NCBI RefSeq assembly: GCF_900289045.1
Contig: NZ_LT985188.1
Coordinates: forward strand, 2,604,001 to 2,668,000
Source of the DNA: Micropruina glycogenica
GTDB taxonomy: Bacteria; Actinomycetota; Actinomycetes; Propionibacteriales; Propionibacteriaceae
DNA: 64,000 nucleotides
Direction: 5' to 3'
Shown: positions 8,570 to 16,397 of the stretch, in pieces
Position numbering within the stretch: the first letter of the stretch is position 1
How the letters are laid out: each line of letters starts with the position of its first letter
The notes under the pieces: generated by a model
Databases searched by the model: none
What the model saw: only the letters and a program-made list of their open reading frames with translations
Told to the model about the DNA's origin: nothing
Program-made: the position numbers and the translations under genes

Positions 8570-9001
8570 TCAGGCGCTGATGGCCTGCCGCTGATGTTCA
8601 TCGTGCGCGATGGCGATTCGGCGCGGCTTGGCCTTCTCGGCGACCGGGATTCGAAGGCTCAGAACACCGGCGTCGTAGCTGGCGTCGATCTTCTCGGTGT
8701 CGAGGTTCTCGCCCAGGATCAACTGCCGGCTGAAGACTCCTCGCGGTTGCTCGGCTGCGATCAGTTCCACGTCGTTGTCGCGGGCGGGCCGTTCAGCCTT
8801 GACGGTGACCACATTGCGCTCGACATCGAGTTCGATCGAGTCCGGCGAGACGCCGGGCAGGTCAAACTGCACATGGAACATATCGCCGCTTCGCCACGCG
8901 TCCATCGGCATCACCGAGGGCCTGGCGGAAGTGCCGTTGGTACCGAGCATCTGTTGGGTCAGTCGGTCCAGTTCACGGAACGGATCAGTGCGCATCAGCA
9001 T
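8570..9001 (-). CDS. Hsp20/alpha-crystallin small heat-shock protein
   Basis: This 143-residue ATP-independent holdase binds unfolding proteins during stress. The alpha-crystallin domain runs from about residue 35 to 125. It includes the [18 protein letters not shown] beta-strands and the [19 protein letters not shown]-terminal signature with the I-x-I-like anchor. Two in-frame ATGs are adjacent (8999-9001 and 8993-8995). The first is chosen because GGAAGG lies 10 bases upstream. The gene is divergent from a MerR-family regulator, with a well-formed promoter and operator between them. Confidence 0.93.
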   Translation of the reverse strand: MLMRTDPFRELDRLTQQMLGTNGTSARPSVMPMDAWRSGDMFHVQFDLPGVSPDSIELDVERNVVTVKAERPARDNDVELIAAEQPRGVFSRQLILGENLDTEKIDASYDAGVLSLRIPVAEKAKPRRIAIAHDEHQRQAISA

Positions 9002-9076
9002 CGTTGGTCAACCTTCCTTTCGTGTGTCGGATGCCTGCCGCCGCAGCATCTGATCTGTGGCGGGCGCTATAGATTT

Positions 9077-9105
9077 TTTATAGCACGCGTGACATGCTAA
9101 GGCAA
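9077..9105 (-). promoter_or_regulatory. hsp20 promoter with an operator in the -35/-10 spacer
   Basis: On the minus strand, -35 TTGCCT (9100-9105) and -10 TATAAA (9077-9082) are separated by exactly 17 bp. The inverted repeat TAGCA-N9-TGCTA (9081-9099) fills the spacer, the usual place for a MerR-family operator. A second repeat, GCTATA-N7-TATAGC, covers 9066-9084 and overlaps the -10. The adjacent MerR-type protein is the obvious candidate to bind. Confidence 0.7.
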
Positions 9106-9138
9106 GAGGGTGAACGATCGATCGAAGGGCCTTTCCGC

Positions 9139-9468
9139 ATGTCGCTGGCAGAACCTGGCCGCGCCTCGGGGGTGTACGGCATCTCGGTGGCCGCTGAACT
9201 GGTGGGCACGGGCGTCCAGAACCTGCGCGCCTACGAGGCCCGCGGTCTACTCACCCCCGTGCGTACCGCCGGCGGCACGCGCCGCTACAGCCCCGACGAC
9301 CTCGATCGTTTGCGCCGCATCGGCGACCTTCTGGACGCCGGCCTCAACCTCGCCGGAATCGCGATGGTCATGCAACTCCAAGACGAGAACCAACTACTGC
9401 GCGAACAGCCCACCCGACCGCCAGCACCCCCGCCCCGGTCCACCGAATCAACACACACTGATGGGTGA
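9139..9468 (+). CDS. MerR-family regulator, HspR-like, divergent from hsp20
   Basis: This 109-residue protein has an N-terminal MerR helix-turn-helix at about residues 13-80, with the YEARGLLTPVRTAGGTRRYS recognition-wing pattern. A short dimerisation helix (IAMVMQLQDENQLLRE) and a Pro-rich tail follow. HspR-type regulators repress heat-shock genes at inverted repeats, and here such a repeat lies in the divergent hsp20 promoter. The frame is open further upstream, but that would place the start inside the operator. The ATG at 9139, preceded by GAAGGGC, is therefore preferred. No effector-binding domain is present, which fits HspR-like repressors better than drug- or metal-sensing MerR proteins. 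Confidence 0.85.
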   Translation: MSLAEPGRASGVYGISVAAELVGTGVQNLRAYEARGLLTPVRTAGGTRRYSPDDLDRLRRIGDLLDAGLNLAGIAMVMQLQDENQLLREQPTRPPAPPPRSTESTHTDG

Positions 9469-9502
9469 GGGGACTTCACGATCTGCTGGCTACCGTTGAG
9501 AC

Positions 9503-10534
9503 GTGTCCCAGGGCGATCGTCGCGGACTCGTCGGCGCTGAACTGGACGAGGCGGAGTCGCTGGTCGGCCGCACCCCGCTGATGCCGCTGCGGCGACTGCC
9601 GAACCGTCCCGATATCAAGGTGTGGGGCAAGCTCGAGTCGTTCAACCCGGGCGGCAGCGCCAAGGATCGCACCGCGTTGGCCATGCTGCGCCGCGGCTGG
9701 GCCGACGGATCGATCGGACCCGATTCGACCATCGTCGAGTCGTCGTCGGGCAATCTGGGCGTGGCCCTGGCGCGCTGGTGCAGCCGGCTGCAGTTGCCCT
9801 TCCACTGCGTGCTCGACAGCAGGGCGAACGTGGCCACGGTCGCGCTGATCGGCGCCCTCGGCGGCGTCGTCCACCGGGTCGAAAGGGGCGACCCGGCCAC
9901 CGGTGACCTGCTGGCCGCGCGAATGGCCAGGGTCGAGGAGTTGCTGGCGACGATCGACGGCGCGGTGTGGCTGAACCAGTACGCCAACCCGGCGGCACTC
10001 GAGGCGCATTCGCAGGGCACCATGCGCGAGATCGCCGAGGCCCTCGATCATCGGGTCGATTGGCTGTTCGTCGCCGTCAGCACGACCGGCACGCTCGGAG
10101 GCTGCCGTCGCTACGTGCAGCAGCACGGCATGAACACCCGTCTGGTCGCGGTGGACGCCGACGGCAGCGTGCTGTTCGGCGGAGACCGGTGCGAGCGGCT
10201 GCTGACCGGCTTCGGCGCGGGCGTGGTGTCGCCCCTCGCCGACGGCCTGGTGCCCGACCGGGTGAGCCGAATCTCCGAACTCGACACCGTCGCCGGCTGC
10301 CGGCTGTTGGCCAGGAACGAAGCCATTGTCGCCGGCGCCTCGTCGGGCGCGGTGGTGCAGGCCTTCCTGCAGGCGGCCCCCGACTTGGCAGCCGGGGCCA
10401 GGGTGGTGCTGGTGCTGCATGACGGTGGCGCGCCCTACCTCGACACCGTGTACAACGACGCCTGGGTCGCCCGCCAACTGGGGGTCGGCGCAGGCGAGCT
10501 CGCCCGCCGGCTCGACCTGAACGCGTCCACATGA
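9503..10534 (+). CDS. SbnA-like PLP-dependent enzyme (cysteine-synthase fold)
   Basis: This 343-residue fold-type II PLP enzyme most resembles SbnA and related proteins that join O-phosphoserine and glutamate, the first step towards 2,3-diaminopropionate in staphyloferrin B synthesis. The Schiff-base lysine is K54 (NPGGSAKDRT), the substrate loop is SSSGN at 80-84, and a TTGTLGG phosphate-binding loop lies near residue 195. True cysteine synthases have TSGNTG at the substrate loop, so a plain CysK role is less likely. The start is GTG at 9503. The stop overlaps the next gene by ATGA, and the three genes to 13514 look like one operon. The exact substrate is not determinable here. Confidence 0.8.
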   Translation: MSQGDRRGLVGAELDEAESLVGRTPLMPLRRLPNRPDIKVWGKLESFNPGGSAKDRTALAMLRRGWADGSIGPDSTIVESSSGNLGVALARWCSRLQLPFHCVLDSRANVATVALIGALGGVVHRVERGDPATGDLLAARMARVEELLATIDGAVWLNQYANPAALEAHSQGTMREIAEALDHRVDWLFVAVSTTGTLGGCRRYVQQHGMNTRLVAVDADGSVLFGGDRCERLLTGFGAGVVSPLADGLVPDRVSRISELDTVAGCRLLARNEAIVAGASSGAVVQAFLQAAPDLAAGARVVLVLHDGGAPYLDTVYNDAWVARQLGVGAGELARRLDLNAST

Positions 10535-12081
10535 TCAGGGTGGCGATCGTCGGGGCCGGGCCGAAGGGACTCTTCGCCGCCGAGCGGCTGGCCGCGCACC
10601 TGACGGTGAGCGACGCCGCGGCGTCCATCACGGTCTTCGATCCGCAACCACCTGGCTGGGGCGCCGGCTACGCTGCCGATCAGCCCGATTGGCTGCGGCT
10701 GAACGTCAACGCCGCCATCGTCGACATGGACGGCGGACGCAACACCGGTGTCTCGCTCGGCCTGCCGGACTTCGCCGAGTGGCGCCGAGGCACCGGAGAG
10801 ACCGAGCCGCTCGACGCGTTCCCACCCCGTGCCACGGTCGGGCACTACCTCGCCCACTGTTGGGGCCAGCTTCTCGACCGGGTGCCGGCGCGGGTGCGGC
10901 TACGCCACGTCGCCCGACGGGTCGACCGGCTCGACGCGATCGGCGACGGCTGGCTGATCGACCACGAGTACTACGACGAGGTGCTGATGTGCACCGGCCA
11001 TGCCCAGGACTGGCCGGGCGCCCTGCGGCACGGCTGGGCCGGCCCGGCCCCGCTGGTGCCGCAGGTCTATCCCGTGCGCACATGGCTGACGTCGGCGGCG
11101 GTGCCGGCCGGTTGCACGGTGGTGTGCCGCGGCGCTGCGCTGACCTTCATCGACGCCTGCCTCAGCCTCACCGAGGGCCGGGACGGTCGATTCGACCGCA
11201 ACGGTTACCACCGCAGCGGTGCCGAGCCGAGCCGGATCGTGCCGGTCGCGCGGCGCGGCGGCTTCATGGAAGTCAAGCCGCAACCGGACGGCCCGCTGGC
11301 TGCGCTACCGCTGGAGCAGTTCCGCCGACGCGGCCTGGCCAGGTGCGCTGAAGCGGGCGGCCAGGTCGACGTGGTGCTGGCCGCGGTGTGGCAGACCGCC
11401 GGCGACTACCTGTGCGTGGCCGCGGGGGGCGCGGTCAGCGTTCCCCCGGTGGGTGTGGTCCCACCGCCGGACGACGACCCGGTGACCGCTTTGCGCCGGT
11501 CGCTTCGGGTCGCGATGGGTGAGTGCCGACCCGGCCTCGCGTGGGCGCTGGGGCAGGCCTGGCGCGACCTGTACTCCGGCGTGGTGCGGGCGCTCGGTCA
11601 CCAGCAGGTGACGCAATCCGCCTGGTCGTCGTTCGCGTCCGCCGCCGCGGCACTCGAGCCGATCGCGTTCGGGCCACCTCCGGTGAACGCCGCCAAGCTG
11701 CTGGCATTGTGCGACGCGGGGCTGGTGGATGCGAGTTTCCTGGCCGGACGCTGGAGCGATGCACTGCACGATGCGGACGTCGTGATCGACTGCGTCCTGC
11801 CTCCGCCGGGGTTGGTCGAGGGCGAGTTGGCGGCGGATCTGATGGAACGCGGCCTGGTGGCCAAAGCCGCGGGGCGTCGCGGCGTGTCGGTGGCACCGGA
11901 CGCGACCTGTCTGACCTCCGACGGCACCCCGATCGGCGGACTGGCGGCGCTCGGCCGGCTCACCGAGGACGTGGTGATCGGCAACGACACGCTCTCGCGC
12001 ACACTGCATCCATCCGCCGCGCGTTGGGCGCAACGAATCGCCGCCCGCTGCGCCAGCGTCGCGGTCGGGGTCGGGCGATGA
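10531..12081 (+). CDS. FAD/NAD(P)-binding protein of the three-gene cluster
   Basis: This 516-residue protein begins with a Rossmann dinucleotide-binding motif (VAIVGAGPKG, residues 4-13). The rest matches the FAD-NAD(P)-binding (NAD_binding_9) group, including the AGYAADQPDWLRLNVNA segment and a second nucleotide-binding stretch near MCTGHAQDWPG. Members of this group occur in small-molecule pathways, but few have an assigned reaction. Here it sits, with four-base overlaps on both sides, between an SbnA-like enzyme and a Y4yA-type enzyme. One could propose that it replaces the dehydrogenase SbnB in releasing diaminopropionate; that is a guess from position. No membrane segments or Fe-S motifs are visible. 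Confidence 0.75.
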   Translation: MIRVAIVGAGPKGLFAAERLAAHLTVSDAAASITVFDPQPPGWGAGYAADQPDWLRLNVNAAIVDMDGGRNTGVSLGLPDFAEWRRGTGETEPLDAFPPRATVGHYLAHCWGQLLDRVPARVRLRHVARRVDRLDAIGDGWLIDHEYYDEVLMCTGHAQDWPGALRHGWAGPAPLVPQVYPVRTWLTSAAVPAGCTVVCRGAALTFIDACLSLTEGRDGRFDRNGYHRSGAEPSRIVPVARRGGFMEVKPQPDGPLAALPLEQFRRRGLARCAEAGGQVDVVLAAVWQTAGDYLCVAAGGAVSVPPVGVVPPPDDDPVTALRRSLRVAMGECRPGLAWALGQAWRDLYSGVVRALGHQQVTQSAWSSFASAAAALEPIAFGPPPVNAAKLLALCDAGLVDASFLAGRWSDALHDADVVIDCVLPPPGLVEGELAADLMERGLVAKAAGRRGVSVAPDATCLTSDGTPIGGLAALGRLTEDVVIGNDTLSRTLHPSAARWAQRIAARCASVAVGVGR

Positions 12082-13514
12082 CCGATCTGCGGGCCGGCGT
12101 GCAGGGACGTCCGCCGCTGGACGGTCGGCTCGAGCCTTGGATGTCGGAGCTGCTGGCCGACGCCGGCGGCTGCGCGGCACTCGTGGATCGGTTCGGCTCA
12201 CCCGTCAACCTGATCCACCCGGCCACCATGGGGCGCAACGCGAAGCAACTTGTGGAGGCGGGCCGGCGTGCGGGGGTCGAGATCGGCCTGTTCTTCGCCC
12301 GCAAGGCGAACAAGGCCCTCACCCTGGTCGACGAGATCGTCCGGCTCGGGCACGGCGTCGACGTGGCCGGCGAAGCCGAGTTGCAGCAGACGCTGCAGCG
12401 CGGCGTCCCGGGTCGGCGGATCATTCTGACCGCGGCGATCAAACCCGAGCGGCTGCTTCGGCTGGCGGTGGCGTCCGGGGTGACCATCTCGCTCGACTCT
12501 GCCCCCGAGGCGGCCGCCGTGGCCGCGTTGGCGGCCGAAGTCGGAACGATCGCTCAGGTTGCCCCACGGCTGGCCCCCGACACCGGCCACGGACTGCCGC
12601 CCACGAGGTTCGGGGCGCCGTCCGCTGCCTGGTCCGAGGTACTCGCGCCCGGCCTCGGCTTGGCGGTGGCCGGGGTGCACTTCCACCTGCATGGCTACCG
12701 CGCAGCAGACCGGGCCGCGATGCTGGCTGAGGCGATCGGGTTGGTCGGCAGGCTGCGCGAGCAGGGGCATCGTCCTGAATTCGTCGACATCGGCGGCGGC
12801 GTTCCGATCAGGTACCTCGATGACGGCGAACAGTGGCGGGCCTTCTGGGCCGCCCATGGCGCGAGCGCGACCCGGGGCGATGAACAGATCACCTGGAAGA
12901 ACGCTGAGCTGCGCTCGGTGTACCCGTTCTACCAGCAACCCGTCCGCGGTGACTGGCTGAGTGAACTGTTGGCGGCCCCGCTCGGTTCGGGCACGGTGGC
13001 CACCGCGCTGCAGGCCGCCGGCCTGCGGCTGCACCTGGAGCCTGGACGGGCGCTGGTGGACGGCTGTGGGCTGACCCTGGCCCGGGTGTCGTTCGTCAAG
13101 CGACGCAGTGACGGCGTCGGCCTCGTCGGTGTGGAGATGAACCGCACGCAGTGCCGATCGACGTCGGACGACTTTCTGGTCGACCCGATACTCGTCCGCT
13201 CCACACCGAGTGGCCCGCCCTGGGACGGCTTCCTGGTGGGCGCCTACTGCATCGAGGACGAACTCATCCTGCTGCGCCGCATGCATTTTCCGCACGGGGT
13301 GGCGCCTGGCGACCTGATCGGGCTGGTGAACACCGGCGGGTACCTGATGCACATTCTGGAGAGCGCATCGCATCAGATTCCCCTGGCTCGCAACGTCGTC
13401 TGCGAGCGTGGCGGGTACGAGCCCGACCCGATCGACCACTGGACGAGCGATTCGGGGTCGGCGGTCCGGCCGAGTCCGACTGTGCAACACCCACATACTT
13501 CGTCGTCGTCTTGA
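12078..13514 (+). CDS. Y4yA-family PLP-dependent enzyme (DAP/ornithine decarboxylase-like)
   Basis: This 478-residue fold-type III PLP enzyme is related to diaminopimelate decarboxylase and to the siderophore decarboxylase SbnH. The PLP lysine is probably K76 in FFARKANKA. The barrel phosphate-binding motif is DIGGGVP, and the PLP-phosphate/active-site pair EPGRALVDGCG and YCIEDELI follow in the second domain. An insertion with a Tyr-rich stretch (SVYPFYQQP) after the barrel distinguishes Y4yA proteins from LysA. The ATG overlaps the preceding stop by four bases. The C-terminal 20 residues are low-complexity (Ser/Pro/His). It probably decarboxylates an amino-acid-derived intermediate made by the two genes before it. 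Confidence 0.8.
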   Translation: MTDLRAGVQGRPPLDGRLEPWMSELLADAGGCAALVDRFGSPVNLIHPATMGRNAKQLVEAGRRAGVEIGLFFARKANKALTLVDEIVRLGHGVDVAGEAELQQTLQRGVPGRRIILTAAIKPERLLRLAVASGVTISLDSAPEAAAVAALAAEVGTIAQVAPRLAPDTGHGLPPTRFGAPSAAWSEVLAPGLGLAVAGVHFHLHGYRAADRAAMLAEAIGLVGRLREQGHRPEFVDIGGGVPIRYLDDGEQWRAFWAAHGASATRGDEQITWKNAELRSVYPFYQQPVRGDWLSELLAAPLGSGTVATALQAAGLRLHLEPGRALVDGCGLTLARVSFVKRRSDGVGLVGVEMNRTQCRSTSDDFLVDPILVRSTPSGPPWDGFLVGAYCIEDELILLRRMHFPHGVAPGDLIGLVNTGGYLMHILESASHQIPLARNVVCERGGYEPDPIDHWTSDSGSAVRPSPTVQHPHTSSSS

Positions 13515-13578
13515 ACTGCGTGACGAGGTTGTCGACCTGCATCGCGGGCGTCACTGACTGACTGCTTCTCTTCGGCGT

Positions 13579-14569
13579 TCAGTCGACGATGGTCACCGTG
13601 CCGCGAGTGCCGTCCACCCGGACGCGCTGGCCGTCGACCAATCGGGCGGTGATCCGGTCGAGGGCGACGACGGCGGGAACGCCGTACTCCCGGGCGACGA
13701 TCGCGGCGTGGGAGGCGGGGCTGCCGATCTGGGTGACCACGGCGCCGGCGATCTGGAACAGCGGCGTCCAGGACGCCGAGGTGCTCACAGCCACCAGCAC
13801 GTCGCCCCCGGCCAGGTGCCCGAACTCTGCCGGGGAGGTGACGATCGAGCGGTGCCCACGTACGTGCCGCGACTGGCCGGGACGCCGGTGAGGGTCGCCG
13901 CACCGTCAGGTGAGACCCGCTCGTCTTCTTCTGGTGATGGCACGGCACCGATCGCCACCGGCCAGGGCACACCTTCTCGGTAGGCCGTCTCCAGCCGCGC
14001 GAACGCCGTCCGCCGGCGAGCGATGGTGGCGCCGAGGTCGCTCGGATCGTTCACAAGGGCCAGTTCGTCCAGGAATAGCAGGAACACGTCGTCGGCCCGT
14101 TCGAGGACCGATCGGTCGACCAGGGCCGCGCCCAGCCTGAGCGCGATCATCCGCAGCACCGCGGTCGACCAGGAACGCGCTCTCCTCACGAATGAGGATG
14201 CCGGCACGGACGCGGCCCACCGCGCTCTGCAGCCGGCGCAACTCGCGGGCGGTCAGCCTCGCCTCGGCTTCGGCGCGGGCGGCGGCGTAGGCCGACTCCT
14301 GCCGGGTCGACTCGATCTCTGCGTCGACGAAGGCGTCGTCTCGTACCAGCGATTCGAGAAGTGAACGGACGGGGCCCGGATCCGAGCTCTTCAGGTACGC
14401 GGCGTACGCGGCGGTGGTGACGACGAAACCCGACGGGATCGGGAAGCCGGCCCCGATCCGCTCGCCGAGACTGGCCGCCTTGCCGCCCGCGTCGGGGGTG
14501 GACGACGGTCGAGGGCCGCGAGGTCGCGGATGAAGCTCGACCTGGTCGTCCTCCGAAGTTCGCTGACAA
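13579..14569 (-). pseudogene. PEP synthase/PPDK-like pseudogene, deleted and frameshifted
   Basis: Reading along the minus strand, the remnant begins near 14569 with an SFIRDLAALD-like start. After a frameshift it continues with DAGGKAASLGERIGAGFPIPSGFVVTT, the classic ATP-grasp start of phosphoenolpyruvate synthase. Helical linker sequence follows in other frames, with most of the ATP-grasp domain missing. The remnant ends with the swivelling phosphohistidine domain, where GSPASHAAIVAREYGVPAVV keeps the catalytic His. About 330 codons are spread over at least three frames, against some 800 in an intact enzyme. A functional C-terminal mini-protein (13579-13800, 73 codons) cannot be excluded but is unlikely. 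Confidence 0.85.
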
Positions 14570-14806
14570 GTCTGAGGGGCGAAACGCCTACCCATCGTCA
14601 ACGGCGCGGCAACAGGATGTGAACCGGCTCGATCAGGCTGGCGTGGACCCCGCCTCTTACTGCGCACTTCGGCTCTGATCAAAGCGCGCTCTGACGATCC
14701 TCGGGCCCAGTCGGCGCGCAATTTGCGCCGTCGGTAGTCTCAGCGTGGCGCTGACGATGGAGCCATCAGGCGGTGTGCTCATTGCCGAGTTAACTACACC
14801 TTACGG

Positions 14807-14889
14807 TGCGCGAGAGAGGAGTTGAACCTCCACGTCCTTTCGGACACACGGACCTGAACCGTGCGCGTCTGCCATTCCGCCACTCGCGC
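14807..14889 (-). tRNA. tRNA-Leu (anticodon CAG)
   Basis: On the minus strand the acceptor stem GCGCGAG pairs with CTCGCGC. The anticodon loop TTCAGGT, closed by CACGG/CCGTG, gives anticodon CAG (CUG codons). A long variable arm (TGTCCGAAAGGACG region) and the T-loop GGTTCAACTCC follow, as in class II tRNAs. The discriminator base is A and CCA is not encoded. Length is 83 nt. It borders the decayed PEP-synthase gene, but no integrase or attachment repeat was seen beside it. Confidence 0.95.
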
Positions 14890-15212
14890 GTATCGCCTCA
14901 CGGCGACCCGGAAGAGATTAGCACAGCGCAGAGGGTGCCCATGCGCCGAAGGGTGGGATGCCTCACCCCCTGAGTCTTCCGGTTCGGCGTCACCGATGCC
15001 GGTATCGATCCGTAGTGCAGCCTTGGTGAACTGATGCCGTGTCATAACGTGGCAGGTGAGACGTGACCCGGCAGCGGGCACTGATGCCGGCATCGGTGCG
15101 CGCCCCCGCCCGTGCCGCCACCCTCAACTTCTCGTCCAGCACCCGCAACTCCACCTCAACACCACCGACCGCCGAACGCCTGCCTCAGGGGCGTTCCACT
15201 ACTCTGGGGCGC
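14890..15212. other. Non-coding region between tRNA-Leu and fhaA
   Basis: These 323 bases should hold the tRNA promoter (minus; a TAATCT -10-like box is at 14915-14920) and the promoter of the fhaA-pknB operon (plus). A weak plus-strand candidate is TTGGTG at 15023-15028 followed by TAACGT at 15045-15050. No convincing gene was seen; the open frame running into fhaA lacks coding character. Confidence 0.4.
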
Positions 15213-15923
15213 ATGGGAGTCTTCGATCGCGTCGAGAAAAAACTGGAGGGCGCCGTCAACGGCGTCTTCGCGCGCGCGTTCAAGGGCGACGTCCAGCCCG
15301 TCGAGATCACCGCGCGCCTGCAGCGCGAACTCGACACGGAGGCCAAGCTGCTCAACCGTGAGCGCAAGCTGGTGCCGAACGACTTCACCGTGCAGCTCTC
15401 GAAGCACGACCACGACCGGCTGGCGCCCTACTCGAAGATGCTCAACTCAGAGGTCATCCCCCAGTTGCGCGACTACGCCGCCGACAAGGGCTACATCTTC
15501 AACGGCCCGGTCACCATCGACTACGAGTTGGACGACAGCCTGCCCACCGGACGCTTCACGGTCACCAGTGCCGCCGTCGCCGGGGTGGACGGCTCGGACG
15601 CCTCGTCCAGCCAGATCCGCCGCGCCAACCTGGTGATCGAGGTGAACGGCGTGCGGCACCCGCTGAACCCGCCGGGCGTGGTGCTCGGCCGCGGCACCGA
15701 GGCCGACCTGCGCATCAACGACCCGGGCATCTCGCGCCGGCACGCCCGCATCGACGTGCAGGGGGCCGACGGCGAGCAGCAGATCACCATCGAAGACCTC
15801 GGGTCCACCAACGGCATCGTGATCAACGGCCAACGGGTGCGGCACGCCACCCTCAGTGCGGGCAGCCGCTTCGAGATCGGCTCCACCCGCATCTCGATCA
15901 CCTCGCCGGGCTCTGATGTCTGA
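15213..15923 (+). CDS. fhaA: FhaA: DUF3662 and FHA domain protein
   Basis: This 236-residue cytoplasmic protein has an N-terminal DUF3662 domain (residues 1-115, beginning MGVFDRVEKKLEGAVNGVF) and a C-terminal FHA domain (about 145-235). The FHA domain has the phosphothreonine-binding loops GRG, SRRHARI and GSTNGIVING. In mycobacteria FhaA binds phosphorylated partners of the peptidoglycan machinery, such as the MurJ (MviN)-associated pseudokinase. The frame is open upstream for 50 codons, but the family starts at the ATG 15213, which is preceded by CTGGGG. It is the first gene of the division/kinase operon and overlaps fhaB by eight bases. Confidence 0.93.
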   Translation: MGVFDRVEKKLEGAVNGVFARAFKGDVQPVEITARLQRELDTEAKLLNRERKLVPNDFTVQLSKHDHDRLAPYSKMLNSEVIPQLRDYAADKGYIFNGPVTIDYELDDSLPTGRFTVTSAAVAGVDGSDASSSQIRRANLVIEVNGVRHPLNPPGVVLGRGTEADLRINDPGISRRHARIDVQGADGEQQITIEDLGSTNGIVINGQRVRHATLSAGSRFEIGSTRISITSPGSDV

Positions 15924-16395
15924 CCTCGTCGTCCTCGCCCTGAAGCTGCTGTTCCTGGCGCTGCTGTGGCTGTTCGTGCTCTTCGTGGGCAACGTGATTC
16001 GCACCGACATGTTCGGCCGCAAGCTGGCCACGAACGAGGTCGGCGAGCTGCAGCCCGTCGCCGAACTGCGCAAGCAGAAGAAGCCGCGCGGCCGCGCGGC
16101 GAAGTCGCTGCCCAACCAATTGCGGGTCAGCAAGGGCAAACAAGAGGGACTCACGCTGCCGCTCGGTGACGGCATCAAGATCGGACGCGCCGCCGACTGC
16201 CAGTTGGTGCTCGACGACGACTACGTGTCGACCCGGCACGCCCAGATCGTGCGCACCGACGACGGCTACATGGTCGAAGACCTCGGTTCGACCAACGGCA
16301 CCTACGTGAACAACGAGCGGGTGACGTCCGCCACCCCCTTCACCACCGCCGACACGCTGCGCATCGGGCGCACCCTGATGGTGGTGGAGTCGTAG
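15916..16395 (+). CDS. fhaB: FhaB/FipA: membrane-anchored FHA protein
   Basis: This 159-residue protein has one N-terminal transmembrane helix (residues 3-27, DLVVLALKLLFLALLWLFVLF). A charged linker and a C-terminal FHA domain at about 75-158 follow, the latter with GRAADCQ, TRHAQI and GSTNGTYVNN loops. Mycobacterial FhaB (FipA) links PknA-phosphorylated proteins to FtsZ/FtsQ under stress. The start is the ATG at 15916, inside the last codons of fhaA; upstream in-frame codons are fhaA sequence in another frame. pstP follows after 2 bp. Topology places the FHA domain in the cytoplasm, where it could bind phosphorylated tails of RodA, PstP or PknB. Confidence 0.93.
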   Translation: MSDLVVLALKLLFLALLWLFVLFVGNVIRTDMFGRKLATNEVGELQPVAELRKQKKPRGRAAKSLPNQLRVSKGKQEGLTLPLGDGIKIGRAADCQLVLDDDYVSTRHAQIVRTDDGYMVEDLGSTNGTYVNNERVTSATPFTTADTLRIGRTLMVVES

Positions 16396-16397
16396 TC

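Noticed and set aside
13579-13800. Stand-alone phosphohistidine-domain protein
   Set aside because: It is continuous in position with upstream fragments of the same enzyme in other frames and lacks its own ribosome site, so a pseudogene is the simpler reading.
14807-14889. tRNA-Leu as an integration site of a mobile element
   Set aside because: No integrase, no direct repeat of the tRNA 3' end and no change in gene style nearby; the decayed gene next to it is metabolic, not phage-like.
14995-15009. 15-base identity GATGCCGGTATCGAT with 60904-60918
   Set aside because: Flanks do not align, and a match of this length is expected by chance in a GC-biased 64-kb window.
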